Position numbers and translations under genes: made by a program. Under the pieces are notes generated by a model, which saw only the letters and a program-made list of their open reading frames with translations, had not been told where the DNA came from and did not search any database. This document shows, one piece after another, positions 47,709 to 59,706 of a stretch of 64,000 nucleotides of DNA; within the stretch, counting starts at the first letter, position 1, and every line of letters starts with the position of its first letter. Source of the DNA: Myrica gale (lineage: Eukaryota; Streptophyta; Magnoliopsida; Fagales; Myricaceae). The DNA lies in the NCBI GenBank assembly GCA_963930655.1, contig OZ005615.1, positions 16,758,001 to 16,822,000 on the forward strand, given 5' to 3'.

Positions 47709-48357
47709 ATGTTAAATTTAAATAGTTTTTTTTTATCTATTTTCGGTTCGGACCGTTATCCAAAGCTGTTTGGACTCTTGTTAGACTTTCAAAACGGATA
47801 TGTTAACAGTTTCATAAAGTCTGGACGTGAGATTCTTCTGACCAAATTCCTGCACGCCATGATGGTACCCGAAGGTGCCAACGATCCAAGGGCGCTTCCA
47901 GTAAGGGCGATTAAAAAGACAACGCTCTCCAAATCGATGGCTCAGACACGCCGAGCGCTGCAAGCTGCTCGGGCTGCCAGAGTTAGACAACAGGAGCAGC
48001 CTGAAGAGGCAATGGAGAAGTAGGATCCTGGATAGGGCCTGACCTAGGGGCTTGGGGCACAACGGCCGAGTTGGTTGGAAGGAATGATGACGGAGCTGAC
48101 TCAGCGGATGAGTCGGTCTTGCAGCCCACCCATGTCATGGTCAATGATATCAGTCGTCGGCTGACGACTTTGGAGCAGAAGGTTGCGGATATGGACGTTG
48201 GGTGGAGAAGGTTGGCGCTTTACTCAAGGAGGTCCGAAGGGGCGTGGCAACCGGTGCGGAGCTCTTTACTCTGACAGAGCGGGTCGTGCTGATAGAGGAG
48301 CACCTTTGCCAAGTCCGTGACATTCTAAAAGCCACCGATGATGATGATGAGCAGTAG
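47709..48357 (+). pseudogene. Unrecognised TE-linked ORF, copy 2 (frames broken)
   Basis: The frame 47709-48023 includes RALPVRAIKKTTLSKSMAQT and RRALQAARAARVRQQEQPEE. After a stop, 48071-48274 carries LQPTHVMVNDISRRLTTLEQ, and another frame ends IEEHLCQVRDIL before TAG at about 48357. QPTH, the Leu-rich middle and EEHLxxVRDxL match copy 1 at 46014-46304 in order. At least two frame changes separate the parts. Confidence 0.4.
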
Positions 48358-50404
48358 TCTACCTGCTTTGTGGACATCTATTACTTTTGTTTTATTTGGA
48401 GATTTATTTTTTTTACTATGTTTTGAGGACATTTTACTTTTATATTATGTCTTGTGGACATGTATTGGTACTTATTTGTTGTTATTTTGATCATATTATG
48501 TTTTGATGATATTTGATATATTTATGTTTTTTTTAGTCCGGCTATTTGTATTCATTGGAACTTAATATAATATGTTACATTTCTAATTTCACTACACTCA
48601 TTAAAACAAATATTTTTTTTAGAACTTAACACACTTAAGTTTGTTTATATGATTAACTAACTTTGGTTATTTAAAACTTGTTAATAAATTTAATTTTTTA
48701 AGTTTTTTAAAACATTTAAACAAAAAACGTCGACAACCGTTCGGACATTGTTTTTTACCGTCCAAACTTGTTACTGTAAGCTCGAACATTGTCGTATAAT
48801 GTAAAACAAACCGTCAGAACACTAGTTTATACGGTCGGGACGCTTTTTCGTTTAAGATTCAGTTCCGAAGGTAAATTTGATATCGTCCGCACGTTGTTGT
48901 TTATGATCAGAGACTATCGTCTTGGTATGTCTAAAACGGTGTCGTGTAATGTAAGGTAGTGTTCGGATGTTTATGTTATTTCTGGACGCTTATGACTAAG
49001 ATCAGACGGTGTCGTTTGGGGATCTAAACCGGTGTCGTGAAATGTAAGTTTGCGTGCGGACGTAAAATACTACGTTTGGACTGTGTGAAATTCTAGGCGG
49101 CAACGATTCCTTCGAAAAATTATACATGTAGGCGTCCAAACTACATTAAAGGCATCCGAACGGCTTGTATTCGTTTAAAAGACTCGAAATCACAGACAGT
49201 ATAGACAAAACGTAAAAAATTTAGAAAATTTGAGAGATTTGAGAAAGAGTAGAAAGGCGGAGCTGATTTTGGACGTCAATCTCGTTGAAAAGGGTGTGAA
49301 AGGAAAAATTCATTTGGAATTTGGCGTTGGATTGCATTTGAGGTTAGTGAGTTTTAAAATTTATTTTGTTTTAGGATGAAAAACATGGATTTTAGGATAT
49401 CAAAGGATGTGTTTCTCCAATTTTCAGGGTCTAAAATGATAGCAATGGAGTTTGAGGTTGGTTGTGATGTGTTTATATTGAAGTATTTTTGATTTGGCTT
49501 GATTTTGGGATGAATTTGCGGTGAAAATAGAGTCTGTGCAGCAAAGAACTCTTGTTCGACAATCGCAGTCTGGACGTCATGTGTACCATCCATACTCTTT
49601 TTTTTTGTTCGGACGCTTTTGGAAAGATGTCCGAAGGGATATATGTATCGTTAGAACGTTTTGTTACGTCCGAACAAGTTTTACTGTTATGTCATGCATT
49701 CATTTAGTAGCTCTAGCCCTCGTTTAAGAATTACTCGAAGTTCGAATAACTTACTCTATGTAATTCTTGAATTATCCACGTTATGGACAGTTTGAGTTTA
49801 CAATATACGTAACGTGCGTAATTATATCTACGATTGTGATATATGTGTTTAGAAATTCGATGCAAATTTCCTGTTGTCTTTCGGATACACATTCATCATT
49901 GAGCTTAGATGGAGAAGCATCGTCGAACTGTGAAGCATACCAGGAGAATAAGGAGTCTATTGAATTTTTTGTGGACTTTAGCTCTTTTGACATGATCATG
50001 TTGACTAGAAATGACGTTGATGCTTATGTGCCGGTAACCGATGAGTGATTACGAATCGTTCAGTGAAGATTGTAATGATTATGAAGAATATGACTCTGAG
50101 GATCAAAGTAACTTTATCGTTTTGATTAAATTAGCTTTTATATTTTATATTCATTTTGAGTAACATAATTCATTTTATTTTTTCTTCTCTAATATTGGTT
50201 TATTAGGTCACATGAAGACGTCATGCCAGCGGGAGGGAAACCTCTGCGGTGCGATTCATCAGTTCGAGCTGAGAGTTGTCCTTGTACACTACTAGTGTCT
50301 AGTCCTTCAATGCGGGATAGAAATGAATTATCGTCCCATATCACAGTCAGTCCAATAGGCACCCAAAGTAGTTGTGCATATAAGTATCTTACCCCGTCAA
50401 TCAT

Positions 50405-50620
50405 TAAATATTAGGGTTAATTACAAAAAAACCCCTCTAACTATACCACTTATTCCAAAATCTCCCTTAATCTTTAACTCGTGTCAATCCACCCCCTTAA
50501 ACTTACGTAAACATTTCATTTTCGTTTTTGACTCGTTTTTAACGATGTCGTACGACGTATTCCGTCACACGTGATAAACACGAGCGCCTCCTAACGAAAA
50601 GACCAAAGTGCCCCCATTAT
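50405..50620 (+). repeat. Dispersed repeat, copy 2 (copy 1 at 11355-11575)
   Basis: Same order of words as copy 1, including AAACTTACGTAAACATTTCA, TTTTCGTTTTTGACTC and TTTTTAACGATGTCGTAC. No inverted termini or target duplication were made out. Confidence 0.75.
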
Positions 50621-50794
50621 ATCCAATTCCACCAATTCCAGATCGCACTTCATCGTCCTCGAAACCAAAATAGCGGAATAAAATGAAGGATTCAAGTGCT
50701 AGAACTCCCAGGGGAAGTCTCTCGATTGGAACAAATTATGGTACAAATTAGGGCGGCTCTAACTATAAGTAACATAGACAATTGTTTAAGAGTC

Positions 50795-51080
50795 CAAGTT
50801 TAGGAGGCCTATAATTTAAAATTTTTATTTTTTAAAAAAATTAATATGAAGTTCTAAAAAAACTTGTTATAAAATACTGTATTGATTAAAGAGGTCTATT
50901 AAATCTTTTGATTGAAGGAGTATTAACTTCCCAAATTTAAGAAGCTCCAATTCAAAATTTTCTTTAATGTTATATTTTTTAAAAAATTAATGTCAAGGCC
51001 TAAAAAACTTAAGTTAAAGAGTATATTGATTGAAGAGACCTATTAAATCTAGTTGATTGAAGGAGCATTAACTTTTTACT
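50795..51080 (+). repeat. Two-copy tandem duplication, about 140-bp unit
   Basis: AATTTTYWTTTT, TTTTTAAAAAAATTAATRT, AGAGRTCTATTAAATCT and GATTGAAGGAGYATTAACTT occur in the same order at about 50810-50930 and 50955-51075, with divergence. Confidence 0.7.
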
Positions 51081-52466
51081 TTTTGTGATATTTATAAATT
51101 CTCTATTTAACCATATAAAATCTCATTATTTAAAGATATAATTGCAATTAATTCAAAGAAACTATATAAGTATCTCAGCCAATTGATTCAATTTCTTTAA
51201 TGAAAAGTCCTACAAAATCTTCTTGAGATTAGCTTTTCATATCATATTAACATTTTTTTGCAGTGTACACTAATTTATTTATTTATTTTTACAGTTACAT
51301 ATTGCTAGCCCTTTAAGCCTTAATTAACAATTAAAAATCTATCTCTAAAAGGGTTTAACTCCTTAATTGATTAAATTTAAGTGAGACAATATCTGCTAAG
51401 TACTAAAAATACCTAAAAAAGTTTCTCTCAACTATTCCATTGTTTATTCTTATAATTTATTGGTGTTTCTTAACTTTCATCTTTGACATCAAGATCACTT
51501 ATCACTAAAGGTACTATTATTCTAAAATTTTACTTTAATTTTATTTTAAGTTGTATTTGTTTAGTTATCATTATTTGTACTGTACTCTTATTTTAAGTTT
51601 TTATTTTTGTTTATTTTAATTTCATTATTCTATTTAATAATAATTTATTATGATTATTATGCTCTTTGTATTTTTCACAAACACTAATAAATTTTATATT
51701 AAAATAAATATATATAACTCAATCAAATCATTTGTAGCCCCAAAATTTATATCAAATTACCAAAATCGTCACATTTAGCTTAAAACATATCAAAATGTAT
51801 CAATATTTGCCCTCTTATAGAATTTGACAGTTAAAATATATAGAAAATAGGTTACTTGACACAATATTGACAGTTAGAGCATGTAACATTCTCCATTTTT
51901 TAAAAGATTTTAATATATCCTCTAAAATTTAACTATATATGCTTCAACATTTTCACTGCATTTTCAAACTCTATAAAACTTTGATGTTCCTAAATTTTCA
52001 ATACATGCCATTACACTCTAGGTGGAACAAGAAAACAAAATATAATTTTGCCACCATTAAATTACAGAGATCTTTGGGCCATCGTGAAAACAAATTACTA
52101 AATGGGCTCCTTTTAAAAAAAATTGTAGGTCAATTGATAAACGCGTGAAGACCCTAGAGTTTGACCATAACGACGGACTGTAACGCCGAGGTGTAGTCTA
52201 AAAAGGAGGCGCAGGCTAGAGAAAAAGAACTATAATTGTCTCCAAGCTAATTTAAATAAACAGCGATATCTTGGAAATATCAGAACGAAGGACCGTGACC
52301 TTAAATGGATAAGCGTCGCGTCCTCTTTTAGCTTTGAAAATTTGATCGAAATATGTTAATACTTGAAAAAAGAACCAAAAAAAGTAAAGTCGAGAGAGAG
52401 AGAATGAGGCTCCTGAGCCTGTTGGACAAAGAGAAAGACGAAGAAGAAAATCAAAGGGAAATAGCA

Positions 52467-55448
52467 ATGGAGAATAGGCTTCAAGAAGCGGCCATGAAAG
52501 GTTCAGTACAATCTCTTCTTGAACTACTACAAGAGGACCCTCAAATCCTCAGCAAAAAGACCGCTCCATCTCTCTCAGACACACCCTTACATATAGCTGC
52601 TCTTCTGGGTCACTCTGCTTTTGCGAAAAAAGTACTGGCCTGGAAGCCGGAGCTTGCGGCTGAGTTGAACACGCATGGTTCTTCGCCTCTCCACTTGGCA
52701 GCAGCAAAGGGATCCGTTGAAATAGTGAAAGATTTGATCCTAGTCAACCCAGATATGTGTTTTGTATGGGATCTCGAGGGGAGGACTCCGCTGCACCTTG
52801 CGGCCATGAAGGGACGGGTTGGGGTGTTGGATGAGCTGATACGAGTTAGACCGGAGGCGAGTCGGGTGTTCACCAATTATGGTGATAGTTGCCTCCACCT
52901 ATGTGTGAAGTATAACAAGTTCGAGGCTTTGAAAGTTTTGGTTGCATGTATTGTGGGAGATGACGAGTTTGTCAATTGGAGGGATTCTGACGGTAACACC
53001 GTACTACATGTAGCCGTTTCTCACAAACAATTGGAGGTAAAATATAATCTTCTTTTCTGCAAATAATTTGATAACATTAATTCAAAGGTTTCTTATCTTT
53101 TTAAAAAAAAATCAATGGTTGAAAATAATAATACCCAGGGTTTATAATAAGATACTTTTATGTGCACGATTACTTGGCTATAGCAATGCAATTTTACATT
53201 TGATCAAGTTTTTCTAACATTCAGTTTTGCCGCCAAACTTTGTGGATGATGCCACTGGGAACCTACTTTGTGAGCAAGTTGTCAGTCTGGCTTAACGAGT
53301 TGCCTCTTCCAAATATAGGAAGTGTACACTGATCTTGGTAGTTCCCTCCTAAACTAGTCAAATGCGACTGTGATTTGTCATAAATTAACGTATACACATT
53401 TCCTTATTGTGCCTCCAGGCTTGCCTTCTTTCGTGCCTAATTTTAGCCTTTAGTCGTCCATCTTTTTATAGAGCTTGTTGTTCAATGTTCTATGATTTAT
53501 TTTGTTAATACACTTTGGTTCAAGCTTCGTTTTCAGCTAGTTTTACTAATTTATGACTCCAATCGGGGTACAATATCCATCCTAATCCCTATCCACTAAT
53601 CGAACTGTTCAGGTTGGGTCCTATGAACCATTTTTATCGATGAATTTGGGACCAGAGCTATACGTTGGATTCTCCTTATATGTTTCCTGAAATTAGGAAA
53701 ACACCATAGCGGCCTTCATGGTTTCTGATGCAAGACAAGTTATGGTGCCCCTTTTATTTTATTTTATTTGTGTTCTTTGGGTCTCTTTCAAGTTACCTTT
53801 ATAGTTTCTGTATATATGGTTTTTATAATAACTCTACTATAGGATTCTCTTAATGGCTAGGTGATAATATTTCTTTTATCTTTTTTTCATGATGTTTCAG
53901 TAACCTTATGATGAGGATTTTTAGCATATACGACAGTATGTAATGAAGCCTATTTCATCAGTGAATAATGTAATCTTGATTTAGTTTTGTTTTTCATTGC
54001 TTTGTTGTTAATAACATGGGGGTTTTGTTCTTTGTTTGTATTCTTGGTGTGTTCAAGGATATAAGAAGAAGTCGCTTATGCTACATCAAATTCTAAACCA
54101 TGTACCACCACCCTGACTATGCAGTTGCAACACAATCACTAATTATTACACTAACCATGTTATGGTTTGCTTACACCATCCCATAATTAAGCCTTGAGTG
54201 ATATCGCCTGTTAGTTATATGCATTTTAAAGTTGTTATCACTATCATCCCTTCTCTTATGGATAACTATAGTGCAATCAACTGTGATGGTCGCATTTGTC
54301 TCTCATACTTCCATTTCAAATTAGTAGACTTGGATGACCTTTTCATTTTTGTACTTACCCCAATTAGTAGTCATATTGGAATGACTTCCAGCAGCTCCAT
54401 TTCTATATAAAGCAAACACTTTTAGTTTAGAAGTGCAGTGCAGCTCTAGTTTGTCATACCGATCCAAGCACCATTGAGACAAACTATCGTCAGATTAGTA
54501 TGTCATGTGGTTTCAAGAGAGGTTTCTGTTTTTCAGTGAACAGAAAGTAGAGAAACATTTTGACAGAATAGTTCAGCTTATGTTTTGGAAAAAATGTTTC
54601 AATCTTTGCAGATCATAAAATTTTTGCGCAACCAGACAAAGATAGAGGTAAATGCCCAAAATGCAAATGGCTTCACTGCATTGGATGTCTTATCCCATGG
54701 TCCAAGAGACATAAGGGACATGGAAATTAAAGTGTGCTTAAGGAAAGCTAAAGCTTTGAGGATCAATGAGGCACTATCACGCACCTATGATCCTGATATA
54801 GCCTGTGGTTCCACCTTAACACAACCGTCAACCTCACAAGAAACAGGTGTTGAACAACCAGTGAAGAAGCATAAAAGCATTGATTGGTTGGGTAGGAAAC
54901 GAAGCGCATTAATGATTGTGGCATCATTGCTTGCAACAGTAGCCTTCCAAGTAGCAATAACCCCACCGGGTGGGCTTTGGCAAGATGACTATCTAGTAGA
55001 TTCTGATGGAAACCCTGTAGAAAAGCCACACACTGTGGGCACCGCAGTGATGGCTTATACTATTGGAACTGATTACGAGCAATTCATGATTTTCAACACC
55101 ATTGCTTTTCTTGCATCTTTGAGTATAATACTGTTGCTCGTTAGTGGATTGCCTATGAAACAACGCAGATGGATGTGGATTCAGATGGTGACTATGTGGA
55201 TTGCAATCACGGCACTATCTGGTACATATCTTATTGGATTGAAGACCCTAACACCGAACCATGTTGAGGGTGTTCTCTATCATGTGATGCGAATTTCTAT
55301 GTACCTATGGCTGGCTATGATGGGGCTTGTTTTTCTTGGTAACACCATTCGAATGGTCTTATGGTTGCTTAGAAAGTTTGGATACATTAATGAGAAACCA
55401 AGAGGGGCTTCAATTTATATTGAGGATGATGAGAATGATGAACTTTAA
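52467..55448 (+). CDS. Ankyrin-repeat/PGG membrane protein, BDA1-like
   Basis: Proteins of this plant family sit in membranes and several act in immune signalling (BDA1, ACD6). Exon 1 is 52467-53036 and exon 2 54612-55448, joined in phase 0 across a 1.6-kb GT-AG intron, giving 468 residues. Ankyrin repeats fill residues 1 to about 215, with TPLHIAALLGH, SPLHLAAAKGSVEIVKDLI, TPLHLAAMKGR, SCLHLCVKYNK, TVLHVAVSHKQ and then GFTALDVL after the intron. The PGG domain follows at about 287 (RSALMIVASLLATVAFQVA, then PPGG), with about four membrane helices from there to residue 450 and an acidic end. I chose ATG 52467 because MENRLQEAAMKGSVQSLLE matches the usual family start; in-frame ATGs at 52353 and 52404 would add a charged leader. 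Intact and likely functional. Confidence 0.94.
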
Positions 55449-56722
55449 AAGGCAGACGTACCTCTAATTGTTGTGACTGGTAAGTGTGATTTCTATTAGG
55501 GAGATTATGATACTATTTGTTATGGAGAGACCAGTCAGAAAATAGTTTTGAAAGCTTCTGAATCACATCCATCCTGCAGTGCCAGCACCAACTTGCCGGC
55601 CCGAACTCCTTTGATGCAGATAAATATCTTTTATGTACGTTTTGTTACTGTGGAAATGATGGAACATTTAATACTGAGATTTGATCTCTCATCTGACAAG
55701 TTGAACTTATAGCTCGTCACGATATTACTAATGATCAAATATTGTGCGTGATCATTATGATTTATTGGATTTGTGCACCTTATTTGTACAATAATAATTC
55801 ATATTTATGATGTGGCGTGTGTTATATTTAGGCCAGGAAGCGTCATATCACTGGTAGTCTTCATGGAACCCTAATTAGGGTTAATCCTTAAATGGGAGGG
55901 CATTTTTATTATGAAAAAGCTAGGTCTCCTCTCCTCTCCTCTCCTTTCCATATACAACACAGAAACTCTATTCTCATATGGGTAGAGAATACTATTGGGC
56001 CTGTCCCATTGAAGGGTCAATATTTGAGATGAAGAACTGGCCCTAACCTTTGCTTGTTTTGCAAGAAAAATATAAAAAATTATAATTTCATAATATGTGA
56101 TTCATTTTAAGTAGGTCGCTAGAACTTTCGTTAGGTTATTCTGGTCACACTTGGTTTTGTTTGAGGTTTGTCATAGAATAACACCAAAAGTTTCACGCTC
56201 ACCATCCGAGCCTATGCTCAAACTATGGTGGAGTTAACAACAGTTGTCTTGACCTCTAGATACCACCAGGTGGCACACGTAATAAACCATTCAATTTTGT
56301 CAATTCTGGTTGATTAAAACTTGTCCTTATACTCCCATTTGTATTTGTTTTCTGGAAAAGGAAGGAAATTGACATTTTAATATTTAAATTTTGGACACTT
56401 TTTTAATTTAATTCTTCATTTTTAAATTTCTTTCAATATTTTTTTAAAAAAACAATCTTCCATCATTCTTTCGTCCACTTTTTCAAAAACAGACTATCAT
56501 CTCAGCAGCCATTACACGTGGCATCATTGTCTAGCCAGGTCATTGGACAACTCGATAACAAAATGTTGTTGTTCCTTTTATGACTTGAAAAGCAGCACTC
56601 AAATTACCATTTTACCTCCTATTGGCGTCGTCCATTCGAAATCAAAACCCAACACTCAAAATCAGCATCATTAATGTTAATGATGCATTTGCAGGCAGAA
56701 ACGCTTATTAGGTACCTGTGAG
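55449..56722. other. Intergenic, no recognised gene
   Basis: 3' flank of the ankyrin gene, then AT-rich DNA. I see no open frame or repeat that I can support here, apart from a short CTCCT run at about 55927-55947. Confidence 0.5.
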
Positions 56723-56882
56723 TAGGGCTGTTCAGTGCCACCGGAAAATTCCGGTGGCACGGGCACCGGAAACCCGGAGGATTGGGAAACCGGTGTAGGT
56801 GCCGGTTTAGCATTTTGGGAGAAATCCGAGATATTTCCGGTTTCCCCGGTACCGGGTTTCCCCCACGCGCTTTCCCCCTGCG

Positions 56883-57464
56883 GTGGAGCGGCTCGTGAAC
56901 CAAGTAAAGTGTATGTCAGAATCAACAACTTTATCATCTGCTTCTGAGCTGGATAAGGGTGTCAACTCCACTGTGTCGCAGCCAGATAATGCTGGGACAG
57001 AAGGAGCAGAGATTGAAACACTCACTGGCCTCTGTGGTGATCTGGATAAGAAGGTGAATTTATCTTTGCTATAGAAAGAATGTTCATATGTTGCTTTATA
57101 CTGAGTTATTTGTCCATTGTTGGATTTGCAGCCTGAAGATCTTCAACAACTGTCCCTAAATTCAAAATCAATTCTCGCTGAAATACTGGGGATGGCATCC
57201 GTTAAGCCAAGAGGCGCCGAAAATAGTGCATCTTCAGCAGTGATGAACTCCTCACAGATGGGTACTGCAAACACCAAGGGAGATTTTGACTCGCCGACTG
57301 TTTCCACTGCTCACACGAATGGGTCTGGGTCTTCTGCAGTCACACATCTAGGTGTGGTAGGAAGAGGAGTCAAGCGAGGGAACTCAAGCACGGCAGAATC
57401 AAATCCAATGAATAAACCAGCATTGGAACCGTCAGAAAATAAAGGTGATGGAAAAACCTTTTGA
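56883..57464 (+). pseudogene. Captured host-gene fragment inside the hAT-type element
   Basis: Two open segments, 56883-57053 and 57132-57464, join through GT...AG. The donor follows GATAAGAAG and the acceptor ends TGGATTTGCAG. The joined protein contains SASELDKGVNSTVSQPDN, LTGLCGDLDKK and PEDLQQLSLNSKSILAEILG and ends in a Ser/Gly/Asn-rich tail. It is hydrophilic and of ordinary plant nuclear-protein composition, unlike a transposase. I do not recognise the parent gene. Retention of an intron means capture at DNA level. It could be transcribed as a chimera. Confidence 0.55.
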
Positions 57465-57739
57465 AGTTTCTGCATTCCAGTGGTCTTCGTGTAGGTGACT
57501 GCGAGTTGGTAAAATTTTGCTGTGCAAATTGGTCTGTAGCTAACTGCTTGACTCACCATAGTTCCATGGTTGGCTGAGTAGGATAAGGGTACTGTGCTTG
57601 TTTGTAAGGTAGGATTCACGAATGACCTTTCCTGTATGCATCTCTATATATATATGGTCTGGAGAACAACAATCTTAGTCTTACTATGACTTCTCCTAGA
57701 AGTTTTCCTATCTTAAAATTCCAGTGGTTTAAATTTTAA

Positions 57740-57955
57740 ATATGCTTAAATCTTAACATTGTTGCTTAAATATGGTTTCTAATCTTTTATCTTTGCTTAA
57801 ATATGGTTTCTAATATCTAATATGCTTAAATCTTTGCTTAAATATGGTTTCTAATATTCTAATATGCTTAAAAATGCTTAAATATGCTCAAAATATGCTT
57901 AAAATATTTTTGCTTAAATATGCTTAATTCTTTGCTTAAATAATATATATTTTTT
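57740..57955 (+). repeat. Simple repeat of GCTTAAATATGG-like units
   Basis: The unit TTGCTTAAATATGGTTTCTA and shorter versions occur many times with irregular spacing between the captured segment and the right subterminal region. Confidence 0.8.
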
Positions 57956-58140
57956 AAATTAGTGTAGAGTTTATATTTTTTATGTGCTTAATATGTTAAA
58001 AAAATGACTCAATATGAATGTAGGATTACCGGAAACCGCCATTGCTAAAACCGTCACCGCTAAGGGCCGGTTTTTGCCCTTAACGGTGCAGGTGAAATTT
58101 TTTTAAAAACCGGCATATCTGGTGTAGGTGCCGGTTTTGG

Positions 58141-58522
58141 CCAAAAACGACACCTACACCGGGGTTGAACAACCCTACCTGTGAGAACCAAGACGAGGTT
58201 GCCTCTTCAAACTCTTAAGCGAGCTGTAATTTTACTCTTTAGCGGAAGAGAGAGGTTTGCCTGCCAAAACCGGCACCTACACCGGGGTTGAACAGCCCCT
58301 ACCTGTGGCTGTGAGAACCAAGACAAGAGGTCGCCTCTTCAAGCCCTTAAGCGAGCTGTAATTTTACTCTTTAGCGGAAGGGAGAGGTTTGCCTGCCGAA
58401 ACCGGCACCTACACCAGGATTGAACAACCATACCTGTGAGAACCAAGACAAGAGGTCGCCTCTTCAAGCCCTTAAGCAAGCTGTAATTTTACTCTTTAGC
58501 GGAAGAAAGAGGTTTGCCTGCT
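58141..58522 (+). repeat. Tandem triplication of transposon end plus flank, 125-130 bp
   Basis: Three units each contain CACCTACACC...TTGAACARCC, the right end of the hAT-type element, followed by CCTGTGAGAACCAAGAC, CGCCTCTTCAA, GAGCTGTAATTTTACTCTTT and GGTTTGCCTGC. GTGAGAACCA begins at 58181, 58311 and 58437, so the spacing is 130 then 126 bases. The units differ by a few substitutions and small indels. Confidence 0.92.
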
Positions 58523-59698
58523 GATGTATATAAATGGAGTGTCTTTTTTATGGTTTGTACAGAGTGGTTGAGAAATTTGGGAGAATATTTTTAGAAGGAA
58601 GAAAATTACGGAAAGCTAGCGACTGACCTTTAGATGTACGAACTTAACTAGGTTTTTCGGGTGGTCTCATCTTTCATTACCTATGTTTTTTAGGGGTGGA
58701 AATTTGGAATACATGTTTGCTCTTTTGGGTTGTTCTCCGAAAGTTTGGTTTGGGAAACCCAAATTTTGTGAAAAGGCTTACTGTTCGTCTGGTGTTGTGT
58801 AGCATTGATAGGAAGGGTTTGTATATCTTATGGAGCACGTATTTATCTACGATATCGTCTGGCATCTTGCAGCCAGAGCATTGTTCTCCGAATGTTTGTT
58901 GGGTCCCTTGAGTCTTGACCTCTTTTTCTGTTTGTCCCAGCCTGTTTGGATGGGTGCAATCTGGAAATCAAAATCCGGTAGGTTTAGAATGACGAAGTGT
59001 GGATACCTTCATGTAACGAACTTCGGCACCGTCCCACTGGGACAGCCATTTCAACTTATACTCTTGAAGAGGGAAGACACCAATTTGATATGCCATTTGA
59101 GCGGACGCCGTTTGAGATGCCAATTGAGTGCTGCGTTTTCATAAAAGGGACGACGAAGTTTTGTTCGCTAGCCAATGATGTCACATAATGGCTGTTGAGG
59201 TGGCAGAGTCTACGGTTAAGAAGGTAGACGAAGAATGACTGAAGGTTGTTTTTGTAAAAAAAATATATTAAAAGATTAAAATTTTAAAGTTTGAAGGTAA
59301 AGGAATAAATTAAAAAAGATGCCAAAATTTAAAGATCAGAATGCAAGGAGGTGTTCCTAAAGAAATTTGTAGGATTCTGATAAAATTGTGAATATTTAAG
59401 TGATGTTAAAATTGTATTGAAACAAGTGCAGAAGTTATTTGAAGAGATCGACGTTTATAAAAAAAATTATAAAGTGTTGTATTAGAATACGTGTGTTATG
59501 TGATCTATAGATTATAAAATAAAAAAATGATGCTCCTGATAAAAGTGATAACGAAAATCATCTAAATTGCCCAAAAAAATTATAATAGCAACCACTTATG
59601 TTTTTTCGCGCTTTGATTTTTAGAACCGAGTTTTTAATTTGGTAGGGCTGGTGGTTGGTCAAAAGTTGTGAAGTGGCCCTCTCGTACCATGATAAGGG
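58523..59698. other. Intergenic, no recognised gene
   Basis: Open frames at 58696-58911 and 58830-59144 are not recognised and lack splice partners. The region turns AT-rich after 59.2 kb. Confidence 0.4.
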
Positions 59699-59706
59699 CT
59701 ATCGGG

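Larger units (their letters stand above)
44813..49690. mobile_element. CACTA-like element or cluster with GTCCGGAC motif array
   Basis: The left end reads ACTACAACAAATATAG and then TTTTAGGTGACAAA, very like plant CACTA ends (CACTACAA...), with the first C missing. It is followed by inverted GTGACGA/TCGTCAC words at 44850-45230, as in CACTA subterminal regions. Beyond that, variants of GTCCGGAC occur throughout to about 49690. No right terminus was found and no CACTA transposase motif was recognised. The borders and class are therefore tentative. AT-rich filler separates the motif-rich parts. Confidence 0.45.
49691..52466. other. Intergenic with repeats
   Basis: The open frame 49767-50048 (93 codons, with one hydrophobic stretch) is not recognised. 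50405-50620 is copy 2 of the dispersed repeat at 11355-11575. About 50795-51080 is a two-copy tandem duplication. The rest to 52.4 kb is AT-rich, then the ankyrin gene leader. Confidence 0.45.
56723..58177. mobile_element. hAT-type element carrying a spliced gene segment
   Basis: Begins TAGGGCTGTTCAGTGCC and ends GGGGTTGAACAACCCTA. It is flanked on both sides by a perfect 8-bp duplication, CCTGTGAG (56715-56722 and 58178-58185), the hAT hallmark. Its subterminal DNA is full of ACCGG, GGTGCC and CACCTACACC words. It contains a gene-like segment at 56883-57464 and an AT-rich tract of GCTTAAATATGG repeats (about 57760-57950), but no transposase. Confidence 0.88.
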
